DNA of 9,333 nucleotides from Candidatus Thiodiazotropha taylori (GTDB lineage: Bacteria > Pseudomonadota > Gammaproteobacteria > Chromatiales > Chromatiaceae): the NCBI GenBank assembly GCA_019100305.1, contig JAHRHW010000155.1, positions 1-9,333 of the forward strand, given 5' to 3'. The notes under the pieces are model-generated. The model searched no databases. It saw nothing but the letters and a program-made list of their open reading frames with translations, and was not told the origin of the DNA. Made by a program: the position numbers and the translations under genes. Positions 1 to 5,762 of the stretch are shown here, piece after piece (the stretch's first letter is position 1; each line of letters starts with the position of its first letter).

Positions 1-418
1 GCCCGACTTGAATATGATCCCGGTTTTTTGTCAGTTGTGCTTCAGCTCCCTCACCAAAATCGACTGGAGGCTCATCTGCGTTGGGATTCCCGGCAGTTGA
101 TCGGCTGGTCGACTGAAGACCGGCAAAGGCATTGAACTCCTCAAAAGCCTTCTGTTTTATGGCATTTACAAAGCCGTTGAACTCGTCTGTATTCGGTTTG
201 CCCAGAAATAGGGAAATTAACGGTTCGCCATTCACCCGGCTATTGAAATGCAGGGCTGACTGACTGATTACTGGCTCCGGGTCCAACACGGTGAGCATCA
301 CCGTCAGAGTCTCCTCTTTTTTAAATGGCGCCTTGATTCGAATATCGATATGGTCATCGACTAACACGAATTCCTGTGTCCCTTTAAAAAGGTCTTTCTG
401 TATCAGCTTGGTTGTCAT
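1..418 (-). CDS. Conserved-looking hypothetical protein, 3' end outside the window
   Basis: The frame is open from an ATG at 418 to the window edge, giving 139 codons with no stop, so the C-terminus is missing. The protein starts MTTKLIQKDLFKG. It has an amphipathic, probably beta-rich first part (about residues 10-75, with LTVMLTVLDPEPVIS at 38-52 and VNGEPLISLFLGKP at 62-75). A helical segment follows (about 76-100, DEFNGFVNAIKQKAFEEFNAF), then a polar low-complexity stretch from about 101. There is no signal peptide or membrane segment, so it is probably cytoplasmic. It starts 15 bases after the stop of the 103-residue gene, which suggests cotranscription. The Shine-Dalgarno is weak. I do not recognise the family and assign no function. 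Reality of the gene rests on the long open frame, tight spacing and protein-like composition. Confidence 0.75.
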   Translation of the reverse strand, partial: MTTKLIQKDLFKGTQEFVLVDDHIDIRIKAPFKKEETLTVMLTVLDPEPVISQSALHFNSRVNGEPLISLFLGKPNTDEFNGFVNAIKQKAFEEFNAFAGLQSTSRSTAGNPNADEPPVDFGEGAEAQLTKNRDHIQVG

Positions 419-433
419 ATCCGCGCTTTGCCG

Positions 434-745
434 TTAACTGCTGAAGACTTTCTTCATGATATCGGCGACGAACTCATGGCCATATGAGTTTTCCCCACAA
501 TGGATGACCTCGTTCTCTGTTCCGATAAAGGCCAGATAGGGGTGAACTTCGACACCCTCATGTTCGATATTCGCCTGATCGTCCAAGCTGCTGGCCACAC
601 TGAAGGCAATTTCACCCGTCAGCTCTCTTAATTGGTCACCAGTAATTCCACCTTGGGCCAGTTTGAAACGAATCTGCTCGATGATCTCTTGTATGAGTAT
701 CTCTTGCAGCTGTTCATACTTATCAATATCAATAATTTGTTGCAT
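434..745 (-). CDS. Hypothetical protein, 103 residues
   Basis: A small soluble acidic protein with no signal peptide or membrane segment. Residues 5-30 are predicted by eye as amphipathic helix (DIDKYEQLQEILIQEIIEQI). A second helix-like stretch, GDQLRELTGEIAFSVASSL, spans 36-54. The C-terminal half looks like a small alpha/beta unit with PYLAFIGTENEVIHCG at 69-84 and a single Cys at 83. It begins 26 bases after the acyltransferase stop and ends 15 bases before the next gene, so it sits in the middle of the minus-strand run. The Shine-Dalgarno is poor (an A-rich AAAGAAA stretch upstream), consistent with translation within an operon. I do not recognise the family; no function is claimed. An overlapping plus-strand frame at 632-889 is judged a shadow. 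Confidence 0.75.
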   Translation of the reverse strand: MQQIIDIDKYEQLQEILIQEIIEQIRFKLAQGGITGDQLRELTGEIAFSVASSLDDQANIEHEGVEVHPYLAFIGTENEVIHCGENSYGHEFVADIMKKVFSS

Positions 746-771
746 CTTGAGTTTCTTTTATCATTTCCAGG

Positions 772-1824
772 TCAACGATTATACACTTTCTCTTTTAGGC
801 TTTTCAGCTTAACCCTCAGCGTGCTGAGAGGATTCATGCCCCTGTTTGTCTGGGGGTTATTGTCTATACAGCTCAATCGCCAGCGTTGACGGCGTTGCGA
901 CATCCAATCCTGTTTGTAGGCATCGTTACCGGTGAGAAAGTCAATCTCATCAACTTTATCTCGGTCGATTACCTGCTCCATCAAATAGGCGAGCAGTATC
1001 GTGCCGGGCGAGTAGCGTTTCCAAGCTTCGTCATAGACCAGCTTGAAAATACTTGCCTTTCCGTGGGCCACGAACCAGAACTGCGCGGCTGCCGGATGGT
1101 TGTCGATATAAAGAATTGCGAGCCTTAACCAGCCTGATTCTGACAGAGTTTTGGCCAGACCCTCAACAAACGGTTCAAATACCTCATTGGCTTTCCAACT
1201 GGCATTATAGACCGCTTGATAATCGGCTAACGCCTGGTCCAAATGGCTCCCGGTGAAGAGTTCTATTCGGAAATCCTGCTCCCGTTCGAGCTTGCGTTGT
1301 TTTCGTCCGACAGTATTTCTCACCCGCGATGGACGGGCGGCCATATAGTCGGAGAAAGACTCCCCGTTCGTACGGTGATACCAATTATAGAAACTGAAGT
1401 AGCGATGACAGCTGTATCCATAAGAGGTCATGGTTTGTTGGAGCTGATGCACTCTCGAGTCACTATCGGCAACAGGCTCCAGTTGCAGTGAATGGAGTGG
1501 CAGATCTCTTAACCCTTCAATCAGGCACGCCAGAATCTGTCTGTTATCGTTGCCGTCAAGGAGCAAGGTGTAGAGAGACGTATAGAGGTGTTTTACCGGG
1601 TAGGCGTGCTCACCATCAGGCTGTATCAATGGAAGCAGGGCAACTACCTTATCCCCATCAAGCACACAGGCCAGTAACAGGGTCTGATCTTCACTGAAGC
1701 CATTTCTGTGTAGGTTCTCAAACCAGATTCGGGAAAAAAACAGGCTCTCTTTTTCTGCCAAGGCAAACAGCTGATCGACGCTGGCCGGCAATTCAGACCA
1801 GTCAGCGTAACAGATAAATTCCAT
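772..1824 (-). CDS. GNAT-fold acyltransferase, FemAB/BioF2-like (Acetyltransf_6 type)
   Basis: A 350-residue protein with the features of the FemAB-like GNAT family often labelled BioF2-like or CelD/BcsL family acetyltransferase. The family transfers an acyl or aminoacyl group to an amine. Seen directly: an N-terminal GNAT-like half (about 1-150, beginning MEFICYADWSELP), then a basic helix, RVRNTVGRKQRKLERE (167-182). The C-terminal GNAT half contains a strand pair around residues 232-266 (WLRLAILYIDNHPAAAQFWF), the helix SPGTILLAYLMEQVI (272-286), and IDFLTGNDAYKQDW (294-307). This order, with a loop-helix after SPG and a final DF-G-D-YK-W block, is characteristic of the family. No signal peptide is present. 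It follows the YCII gene by 8 bases. The substrate cannot be read from sequence; family members act in envelope, polysaccharide or lipid modification. The C-terminal tail is basic. Confidence 0.85.
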   Translation of the reverse strand: MEFICYADWSELPASVDQLFALAEKESLFFSRIWFENLHRNGFSEDQTLLLACVLDGDKVVALLPLIQPDGEHAYPVKHLYTSLYTLLLDGNDNRQILACLIEGLRDLPLHSLQLEPVADSDSRVHQLQQTMTSYGYSCHRYFSFYNWYHRTNGESFSDYMAARPSRVRNTVGRKQRKLEREQDFRIELFTGSHLDQALADYQAVYNASWKANEVFEPFVEGLAKTLSESGWLRLAILYIDNHPAAAQFWFVAHGKASIFKLVYDEAWKRYSPGTILLAYLMEQVIDRDKVDEIDFLTGNDAYKQDWMSQRRQRWRLSCIDNNPQTNRGMNPLSTLRVKLKSLKEKVYNR

Positions 1825-1832
1825 TACTGAGT

Positions 1833-2180
1833 TTAATTGGCTTTCTGACTGCCCTGGTCAGAACCACCGCTCATCTCGATCATTTCTGACACTTCCAGGG
1901 TGCCGTTGATCTCCAGAAAAGGGCAGCTTTTAGCGGCTTCGAGGGCCTGTTCCATGGAATCGGCCTGGATGATACTCATGCCGGACATGGCTGAAATGGT
2001 ACCAGGGGATGCCTGACCACCGGGTTGTACAGTATGGGTATCCTTAAACGGAATCGCTGGACTGATCACCGCATCACCGAGGGAGATCAGCCACTGTTGA
2101 TATTGCTCGAAGTGTTTCTGTCCCTCTTCAGGACTCGTGGGGTATTCACCCCCCAGATAGACAAAGATGTATTGTGGCAT
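1833..2180 (-). CDS. YCII-related domain protein (YciI/DGPF family)
   Basis: A 115-residue protein of the dimeric alpha-beta YCII-like fold. Diagnostic features are the opening MPQYIFVYLGGEYPTS, a helix with the block YQQWLISLGDAV, and the segment GGQASPGTISAMSGMSIIQA. The last part, AKSCPFLEINGTLEVSEM, is typical of DGPF/YCII proteins. The biochemical role of most members is unknown; some relatives are dehydratase- or dehalogenase-like and others occur beside sigma factors. The frame opens further upstream with a TTG at 2201. I prefer the ATG at 2180 because family members begin at this strand (M-P-x-Y-I/M-F-V/I) and the TTG has no ribosome site. The C-terminus (SGGSDQGSQKAN) is a polar tail. 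It is the first gene of the probable four-gene minus-strand operon. Confidence 0.85.
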   Translation of the reverse strand: MPQYIFVYLGGEYPTSPEEGQKHFEQYQQWLISLGDAVISPAIPFKDTHTVQPGGQASPGTISAMSGMSIIQADSMEQALEAAKSCPFLEINGTLEVSEMIEMSGGSDQGSQKAN

Positions 2181-2310
2181 TGTTTGTAGGGTCTCTATCA
2201 AGAAATACGGTAATATTGAGTAAGTTACGGATTTTACCCAAAATTCCCTCTAAAAAAAGAAATAAATCTAATATATGCAGTCACAAAAAATTAGAATCGT
2301 AAGAGGGGGT
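2181..2310. promoter_or_regulatory. AT-rich divergent intergenic region upstream of the YCII operon and the 53-codon gene
   Basis: This stretch separates the minus-strand YCII operon from the plus-strand promoter at 2319-2347. It is markedly AT-rich, with A-tracts around 2251-2265 and 2284-2290, which could act as an UP element for the plus promoter. For the minus strand the best pair I can find is TTGGGT with AATATT at 18-base spacing, which is weak. No strong operator repeat is visible here. Confidence 0.35.
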
Positions 2311-2318
2311 GTGATCAC

Positions 2319-2347
2319 TGGCCAGCAAAAAGGCGCTGCTATATAAT
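2319..2347 (+). promoter_or_regulatory. Sigma-70-type promoter for the 53-codon gene
   Basis: TGGCCA at 2319-2324 (4/6 to TTGACA) and a perfect TATAAT at 2342-2347 are separated by exactly 17 bases. A start near 2354 would give a leader of about 80 bases before the ATG at 2436. The perfect 8-bp palindrome GTGATCAC (2311-2318) abuts the -35 element and could be a small operator half, but this is speculative. Confidence 0.6.
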
Positions 2348-2435
2348 CCTGACTCTATGAATTATTCGTTGTCGTGAGAGTTGCGATACAGGATTCTTAC
2401 GCGAGCTATTTCGACTGCAAAACAAAAGGTGAATT

Positions 2436-2597
2436 ATGAGCGGACAGCCTAAAACCAGACCTAAAGTTCCTGAGGGTAAATCACGTTATCTGACCACTCG
2501 TCAGAAAGAGGCTAATGAAAAAGGATTTGTCGGCTACGATACCATTTGGGAATCGTTTCAGAAAGTGGCTGAATACACCACTCCGAAACGCCCATAA
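2436..2597 (+). CDS. Small orphan protein, 53 residues, function unknown
   Basis: The gene starts at ATG 2436 and stops with TAA at 2595-2597, encoding 53 residues from MSGQPKTRPKVPEGKSRYLT to the end TTPKRP. It has a near-ideal Shine-Dalgarno (AAGGTGA, 2426-2432), an upstream promoter with perfect TATAAT, and a strong hairpin directly after the stop, so it reads as a complete one-gene transcription unit. The protein is soluble and basic, with a lysine/arginine/proline-rich N-terminus (1-18). A polar middle follows (TTRQKEANEKGF, 20-31), then GYDTIWESFQKVAEYT (33-48), which could form one amphipathic helix. It has no Cys and no membrane segment. I do not recognise the family. The basic, disordered-looking N-terminus would fit nucleic-acid or ribosome binding, but that is only an inference. 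Confidence 0.75.
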   Translation: MSGQPKTRPKVPEGKSRYLTTRQKEANEKGFVGYDTIWESFQKVAEYTTPKRP

Positions 2598-2599
2598 AT

Positions 2600-2639
2600 C
2601 AAGTGGTGCCGCGAACCTTCCACGGTTCGCGGCCACTTG
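2600..2639 (+). terminator. Strong hairpin after the 53-codon gene (terminator-like, no U-tract)
   Basis: CCGCGAACC (2609-2617) pairs perfectly with GGTTCGCGG (2624-2632) across a 6-base loop. CAAGTGG (2600-2606) continues pairing with CCACTTG (2633-2639), with a 2-base TG bulge. That gives 16 base pairs three bases after the stop codon. No T-run follows on the plus strand, so it may be a 3'-end stabiliser or a non-canonical terminator. For leftward transcription from the 22-codon ORF, the hairpin is followed by a modest ATTTAT. Confidence 0.6.
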
Positions 2640-2848
2640 TAGCTGCATCACCTACCTTACTCCTTCCTAAAGTCGGGCTTCTCTGGCGGACGACTCTTAA
2701 ATCTGCACCGGTACCGATTATTCCTCTTCCGGATAAATGCACTCTATCTGGGTATTAGATAAATACTAAATAGGATGCCGATCTCTGCATTTTCTAACGT
2801 GAGATCTCTGAGGTCAGTTGATTTGATTGGTAGTGCTCCTTGATCGGT
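2640..2848. other. Intergenic region with no supported gene
   Basis: I see no convincing gene here. Small symmetric elements are present: CGGTACCG near 2709, a GATCTC/GAGATC inverted repeat at 2780-2785 and 2801-2806, and an 8-base direct repeat GATCTCTG at 2780 and 2803. On the minus strand the frame of the 22-codon ORF stays open for 34 more codons after its TGA, until TAG at 2744-2746. That length is expected by chance often enough that it is not evidence of coding. Confidence 0.4.
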
Positions 2849-2917
2849 TCAAGAAATAGAAAATAGGACAAGTATCAACAGCGCGAGAGGGGATAGCAGG
2901 CGAACTGTCAGTTTCAT
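2849..2917 (-). CDS. Possible 22-residue hydrophobic small protein (micro-ORF)
   Basis: An ATG at 2917 is preceded by GAGGT with 7-base spacing, one of the best ribosome sites in the window, and the frame ends at TGA 2849-2851. The peptide starts MKLTVRLLSPLALL and continues with ILVLFSIS: a short positively charged N-terminus, then a single continuous hydrophobic helix of about 16 residues. It could be a one-pass membrane micro-protein. It could also be the signal peptide remnant of a decayed exported protein, because the same frame continues open past the stop. A Fur-box match lies about 65 bases upstream of the ATG, within range of its promoter, so iron control is possible. No homolog comes to mind. 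Coding status depends on the ribosome site and position alone. Confidence 0.4.
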   Translation of the reverse strand: MKLTVRLLSPLALLILVLFSIS

Positions 2918-2981
2918 AGTCGTTACCTCAGTGTGAAATTGAATCACCACTTGGCTTGGTAACTACCCGGCTGACATGAAT

Positions 2982-3000
2982 GGTAATGATAATCAATATC
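2982..3000. promoter_or_regulatory. Fur box (ferric uptake regulator operator)
   Basis: GGTAATGATAATCAATATC matches the Fur consensus GATAATGATAATCATTATC at 17 of 19 positions (differences at bases 2 and 15). It lies in the divergent gap between the 22-codon minus-strand ORF (ATG 2917) and the DyP peroxidase gene (ATG 3154). A CTGACA at 2971-2976 could be a plus-strand -35 with a poor -10 inside the box. I see no convincing minus-strand -10, so which gene is controlled is not settled. Confidence 0.7.
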
Positions 3001-3018
3001 GAGTATTGAGGCATACTC
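3001..3018. repeat. Inverted repeat abutting the Fur box
   Basis: GAGTAT (3001-3006) and ATACTC (3013-3018) form a perfect 6-bp inverted repeat with a 6-base spacer, starting at the base after the Fur-box match. It could be a second operator or a hairpin near a transcript start. The function is unknown. Confidence 0.4.
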
Positions 3019-3091
3019 TACAAAATAAAGAATCTGCTAGCGTGTTGAGTCATCGACTGAACAGGCTGCCTCAAAATTGCGGCAGTGTGGT

Positions 3092-3119
3092 ATTTCATAT
3101 CGATTCAATGCAGTATAAT
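3092..3119 (+). promoter_or_regulatory. Likely promoter of the DyP peroxidase gene
   Basis: A perfect TATAAT lies at 3114-3119, 34 bases before the ATG at 3154. The -35 is poor; the best candidate is ATTTCA at 3092-3097 with 16-base spacing (3/6), so an activator or another element may be needed. Transcription would start near 3126, giving a leader of about 28 bases. The Fur box is more than 110 bases upstream of this -10, so direct occlusion of this promoter by Fur is not obvious. Confidence 0.4.
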
Positions 3120-3153
3120 TGTGTCCTTCTAATCTCAATTTACAGGCTGTCCC

Positions 3154-4038
3154 ATGAAGCATTGCCAACCGGGTATCCTTGCCGATGTGCCGCGCCTTGC
3201 CCGCTACCTATCGTTTACCCTGAAACCCGATATCGATATTGATATCATTCGTAGGCTGGTGCGGGAAAAGCTCAATCTCGAGCACAGCGTGGTGGGTTTC
3301 GGACTCGAGTTGGTATTGGCCCTGGGGAAAGATATCGACGGATTGAAGCCGTTTCCTGTTCTCTGTGGACCAGGCTTCACCGTACCGGCAACACCATCCG
3401 CACTATGGATCTGGCTACAAGGGGATGACCGGGGTGAACTGTTGCAACGCTGTCGAGGCCTGGCAAAGGATTTAAGTGAAGCCTTTGTGCTGCACAAGGT
3501 GATCGATTCATTCCAGTATCGAGACAGCCGGGATCTGAGCGGCTATGAAGACGGCACTGAGAATCCCGAAGGTGAGGATGCCATAAAGGCCGGTCTCGTG
3601 CAGGGGGTGGGGCCAGGTATGGACGGGTCCAGCTTTGTCGCAGTACAGCAGTGGGTCCACGACCTGGATCACTTCCAAGAGCTCAGTCAAACGGAGCGCG
3701 ACAACATCATCGGCCGACGTATCAGTGATAATGAGGAACTGGATGAAGCGCCACCATCCGCTCATGTCAAACGCACAGCCCAGGAGGATTTCGAGCCGGA
3801 AGCCTTCATTTTGCGTCGTTCCATGCCCTGGGCCGATGAACACCAAGCCGGCTTGGTGTTTGTTGCCTTCGGCCACTCCTTTGGTGCATTCGAAGCACTG
3901 CTGACACGCATGACCGGTAAGGATGATGGGATATGTGACGCTCTGTTTCGCTTTTCCCAACCGATCAGCGGTAGTTACTACTGGTGTCCTCCGGTTAAGG
4001 ATGGAAAGCTCGATTTGAGTCTACTCGGCCTCTCTTGA
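3154..4038 (+). CDS. DyP-type heme peroxidase, class P (YfeX-like)
   Basis: A 294-residue dye-decolorizing peroxidase that uses H2O2 to oxidise broad substrates at a b-type heme. Key family elements are all present: the GxxDG motif in GYEDGTENP (130-138), with D133 as the expected catalytic aspartate. H204 in SAHVKRT is the expected proximal heme ligand, and R221 in ILRRSMPW is the expected distal arginine. Spacing of these three residues agrees with E. coli YfeX as I recall it. The opening QPGILADVPRLARYLSF and the C-terminal RFSQPISGSYYWCPP are also typical. Length fits the class. There is no Tat or Sec signal, so it is cytoplasmic. The ATG at 3154 is chosen because the family homology begins within the first few residues; its Shine-Dalgarno is weak (AGG). 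The upstream Fur box suggests an iron link. The C-terminus DGKLDLSLLGLS loosely resembles an encapsulin-loading tail. Confidence 0.93.
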   Translation: MKHCQPGILADVPRLARYLSFTLKPDIDIDIIRRLVREKLNLEHSVVGFGLELVLALGKDIDGLKPFPVLCGPGFTVPATPSALWIWLQGDDRGELLQRCRGLAKDLSEAFVLHKVIDSFQYRDSRDLSGYEDGTENPEGEDAIKAGLVQGVGPGMDGSSFVAVQQWVHDLDHFQELSQTERDNIIGRRISDNEELDEAPPSAHVKRTAQEDFEPEAFILRRSMPWADEHQAGLVFVAFGHSFGAFEALLTRMTGKDDGICDALFRFSQPISGSYYWCPPVKDGKLDLSLLGLS

Positions 4039-4161
4039 AATCAATCTGAGGGACCTCTGGCTCATTTACTCTTTGTCATGCTGGTGATTACCGAGGGCCC
4101 GGAAAAGTAACCACTTAGATCATTCGCCTTTGAAACTGTGCTGACACAACGATCGCTCAGC

Positions 4162-4193
4162 GAGTTTCCACTCCAACAGGAGTGAAATAACTC
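4162..4193. terminator. Hairpin between convergent genes, possible bidirectional terminator
   Basis: CACTCC (4169-4174) pairs with GGAGTG (4179-4184) over an AACA loop. GAGTT (4162-4166) pairs with AACTC (4189-4193) outside an internal loop. It lies between the convergent ends of the peroxidase gene and the MocR gene. There is no clear U-run on either strand. The rest of 4039-4212 shows no gene. Confidence 0.4.
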
Positions 4194-4212
4194 TCAGAGA
4201 CTCCCTGCCGGT

Positions 4213-5616
4213 TTAAAAACAGGCAGCGATCCGGGCCAGAGCCCGCTCAATATCCTCATTCCATTCGCAGGCACAGGAGAGTCGCATAAAGTTTTGGTAC
4301 TTAGCGGTGGCGGAAAAAATCGGTCCGGGTGCAATACTGATTCCTTCGTGCAGCAGGTCCCGCGCCATGGAAAAGCTGTCCTGCTTATCCGGCAGCTCAA
4401 CCCAAATAACAAAACCGCCCTGAGGTCGGGTGATGCGAGTACCCTTCGGGAAAAGACTCTCCACCGCATTGCTCATGCGCTCGACCGCCTGCGCATAATC
4501 CTCTCTGGTTTTTCGTAGATGTCTTTCATACTGACCATTCTCCAACAGTTGCGCAACCGCCAGTTGGGGCAGGGTGGGGGTAGCCAGATTGGTAACAAAT
4601 TTCAAATACTCCACCGCCTGGAGATAGTCTCCAGGCACGATCCAACCCACTCTCAGGCCTGGTGAGAGGGTTTTTGAGACCGATGAGCAGTGCAGCACCA
4701 AGCCCTGCTGATCATAGCTTTTACAAACCCCGGGGCGTTGTTGACTGAAACCCAAGTCCCCGTAGACATCATCCTCAATCAAGGGAATCTGATGTGAAGT
4801 GAGTAACGCCACCAAGTCTCGTTTGTGCGACTCGTTCATACAATAACCGAGCGGATTGCTGTAATTCGGCACCAGGATACAGGCCTTGACCGGCCACTGC
4901 TCCAGGGCCATCTGCAGGGCCTGGAGTGAGATACCATCCCTCGGGTGAGTTGGTATTTCCAGCGCCTTGAGTCCCAAGGATTCGATAACCTGTAGCAAGC
5001 CATAAAAGGTGGGTGATTCAATTGCCACCACATCACCAGGCTGGGTAGTGGCGCGCAAAGCCAAGGTGAGTGCCTCCTGGCAGCCATTGGTAATAACGAT
5101 TTCATCGGCGCTGACGCTACAACCGATCTCACCCAGGCGGCGGGCAATCTGGCGTCGCAGTTCCGGTACGCCTGGAGGAAATTCGTAACCGGCACTGCGT
5201 TGGCTTTGCAGTCGGTTGGACTTGGCCATCGCCTTTTCGATCTGCCGGGTTGGTAGGTAGACAGGGGCTGGAACCGCAGCCCCAAGTTGGATCATATTGG
5301 ATTGGTTGGAAGCCTTAACCAGTTGCAGTGCCAGGTCCTGACCGGTTACCGGTGATGGGCGGTTTTTCGGCTTCGAAATCTCTGGCTCGTCACTACTCAA
5401 GGATGGGCGGAGACGCACATAGAAACCGGAGCGGGAGCGGGCTTCGACATATCCCTCATCCTCCAGCTTGCGGTAGACCGCCACACTGGTTGCGGTACTC
5501 ACCCGGTGTTGGGCACTGAATCGGCGGACTCCGGGCAGACGTTCTCCTGGACGATAGTGGCCGATGGCAATCTGTTCCACAAGTTGTGCTGCCAGCTGTT
5601 GGTAGAGAAAGGACAT
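4213..5616 (-). CDS. MocR-family regulator: GntR-type HTH fused to class I aminotransferase domain
   Basis: A 467-residue PLP-dependent transcription factor. Residues about 1-70 form a GntR winged helix: MSFLYQQLAAQLVEQIAIGH, then YRPGERLPGVRRFSAQHRVS, then VAVYRKLEDEGYVEARSRSG. A linker (about 70-105) leads to a fold-type I aminotransferase domain. This domain has TNGCQEAL (176-183), YSNPLG (252-257, PLP-contacting Asn), EDDVYGDL (281-288), and SSVSKTLSPGLRVGW with the Schiff-base lysine at K315. The C-terminal RPQGGFVIWVELP and MRLSCA (substrate carboxylate arginine) are intact. Length matches E. coli YdcR-like proteins. The frame extends upstream to a TTG at 5673, but I choose ATG 5616 because GntR homology starts there. 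It is divergent from phzF, and MocR proteins typically control such a neighbour. The effector amino acid or amine is unknown. Confidence 0.92.
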   Translation of the reverse strand: MSFLYQQLAAQLVEQIAIGHYRPGERLPGVRRFSAQHRVSTATSVAVYRKLEDEGYVEARSRSGFYVRLRPSLSSDEPEISKPKNRPSPVTGQDLALQLVKASNQSNMIQLGAAVPAPVYLPTRQIEKAMAKSNRLQSQRSAGYEFPPGVPELRRQIARRLGEIGCSVSADEIVITNGCQEALTLALRATTQPGDVVAIESPTFYGLLQVIESLGLKALEIPTHPRDGISLQALQMALEQWPVKACILVPNYSNPLGYCMNESHKRDLVALLTSHQIPLIEDDVYGDLGFSQQRPGVCKSYDQQGLVLHCSSVSKTLSPGLRVGWIVPGDYLQAVEYLKFVTNLATPTLPQLAVAQLLENGQYERHLRKTREDYAQAVERMSNAVESLFPKGTRITRPQGGFVIWVELPDKQDSFSMARDLLHEGISIAPGPIFSATAKYQNFMRLSCACEWNEDIERALARIAACF

Positions 5617-5762
5617 GGTGAAACCACTACAGTTGTTGCAAGTTTGAATAGATACAGATTGTTTTAATATCAAACTGTACCGCTACAATAACTAGAATAT
5701 GACTCTGTACTGCTTATTTGTAAAGGTTTAGGCTTGAATTGTCACTTTCAGGGAGATCAATA
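5617..5762. promoter_or_regulatory. Divergent MocR/phzF control region
   Basis: This 146-base, AT-rich gap must hold both promoters and probably the MocR operator. Visible elements are two similar direct copies, TACAGTTGTT (about 5626) and TACAGATTGTT (about 5653), and an inverted pair, GTTTGA (about 5643) and TCAAAC (5670-5675). A phzF -10 candidate is TACAAT at 5684-5689 or TAGAAT at 5693-5698, both lacking a good -35, as is common for activator-dependent promoters. On the minus strand TTGATA with TATTCA at 17 bases is a possible MocR promoter overlapping the repeats, which would allow autoregulation. Confidence 0.4.

Noticed and set aside
632..1697. Several plus-strand frames of 67-85 codons opposite the acyltransferase gene
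   Set aside because: They are antisense to a clear GNAT gene, lack ribosome sites and have unlikely composition.
2357..2377. Seven-codon leader ORF (MNYSLS) upstream of the 53-codon gene
   Set aside because: Its ATG would lie only about three bases after the predicted transcript start, with no ribosome site. The peptide shows no run of regulatory codons.
2849..2851. TGA in the micro-ORF as a selenocysteine codon
   Set aside because: No convincing SECIS-like hairpin follows, and the peptide context (hydrophobic helix end) does not resemble a selenoprotein active site.
2976..3242. Plus-strand 88-codon open frame before the peroxidase gene
   Set aside because: It starts over the Fur box, overlaps the start of the well-supported peroxidase gene in another frame, has no ribosome site, and its translation is not protein-like.
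3508..3960. 150-codon minus-strand frame inside the peroxidase gene
   Set aside because: It is fully antisense to conserved peroxidase motifs; no recognisable domain and no promoter or ribosome site.
4205..4226. CTGCC/GGCAG inverted repeat over the MocR stop codon
   Set aside because: Only five base pairs around a 12-base loop, with the stop codon inside the loop; too weak to call a terminator.
4836..5285. 149-codon alternate minus-strand frame inside the MocR gene
   Set aside because: It is a shadow of the aminotransferase domain in another reading frame, with arginine- and proline-rich composition typical of such shadows.
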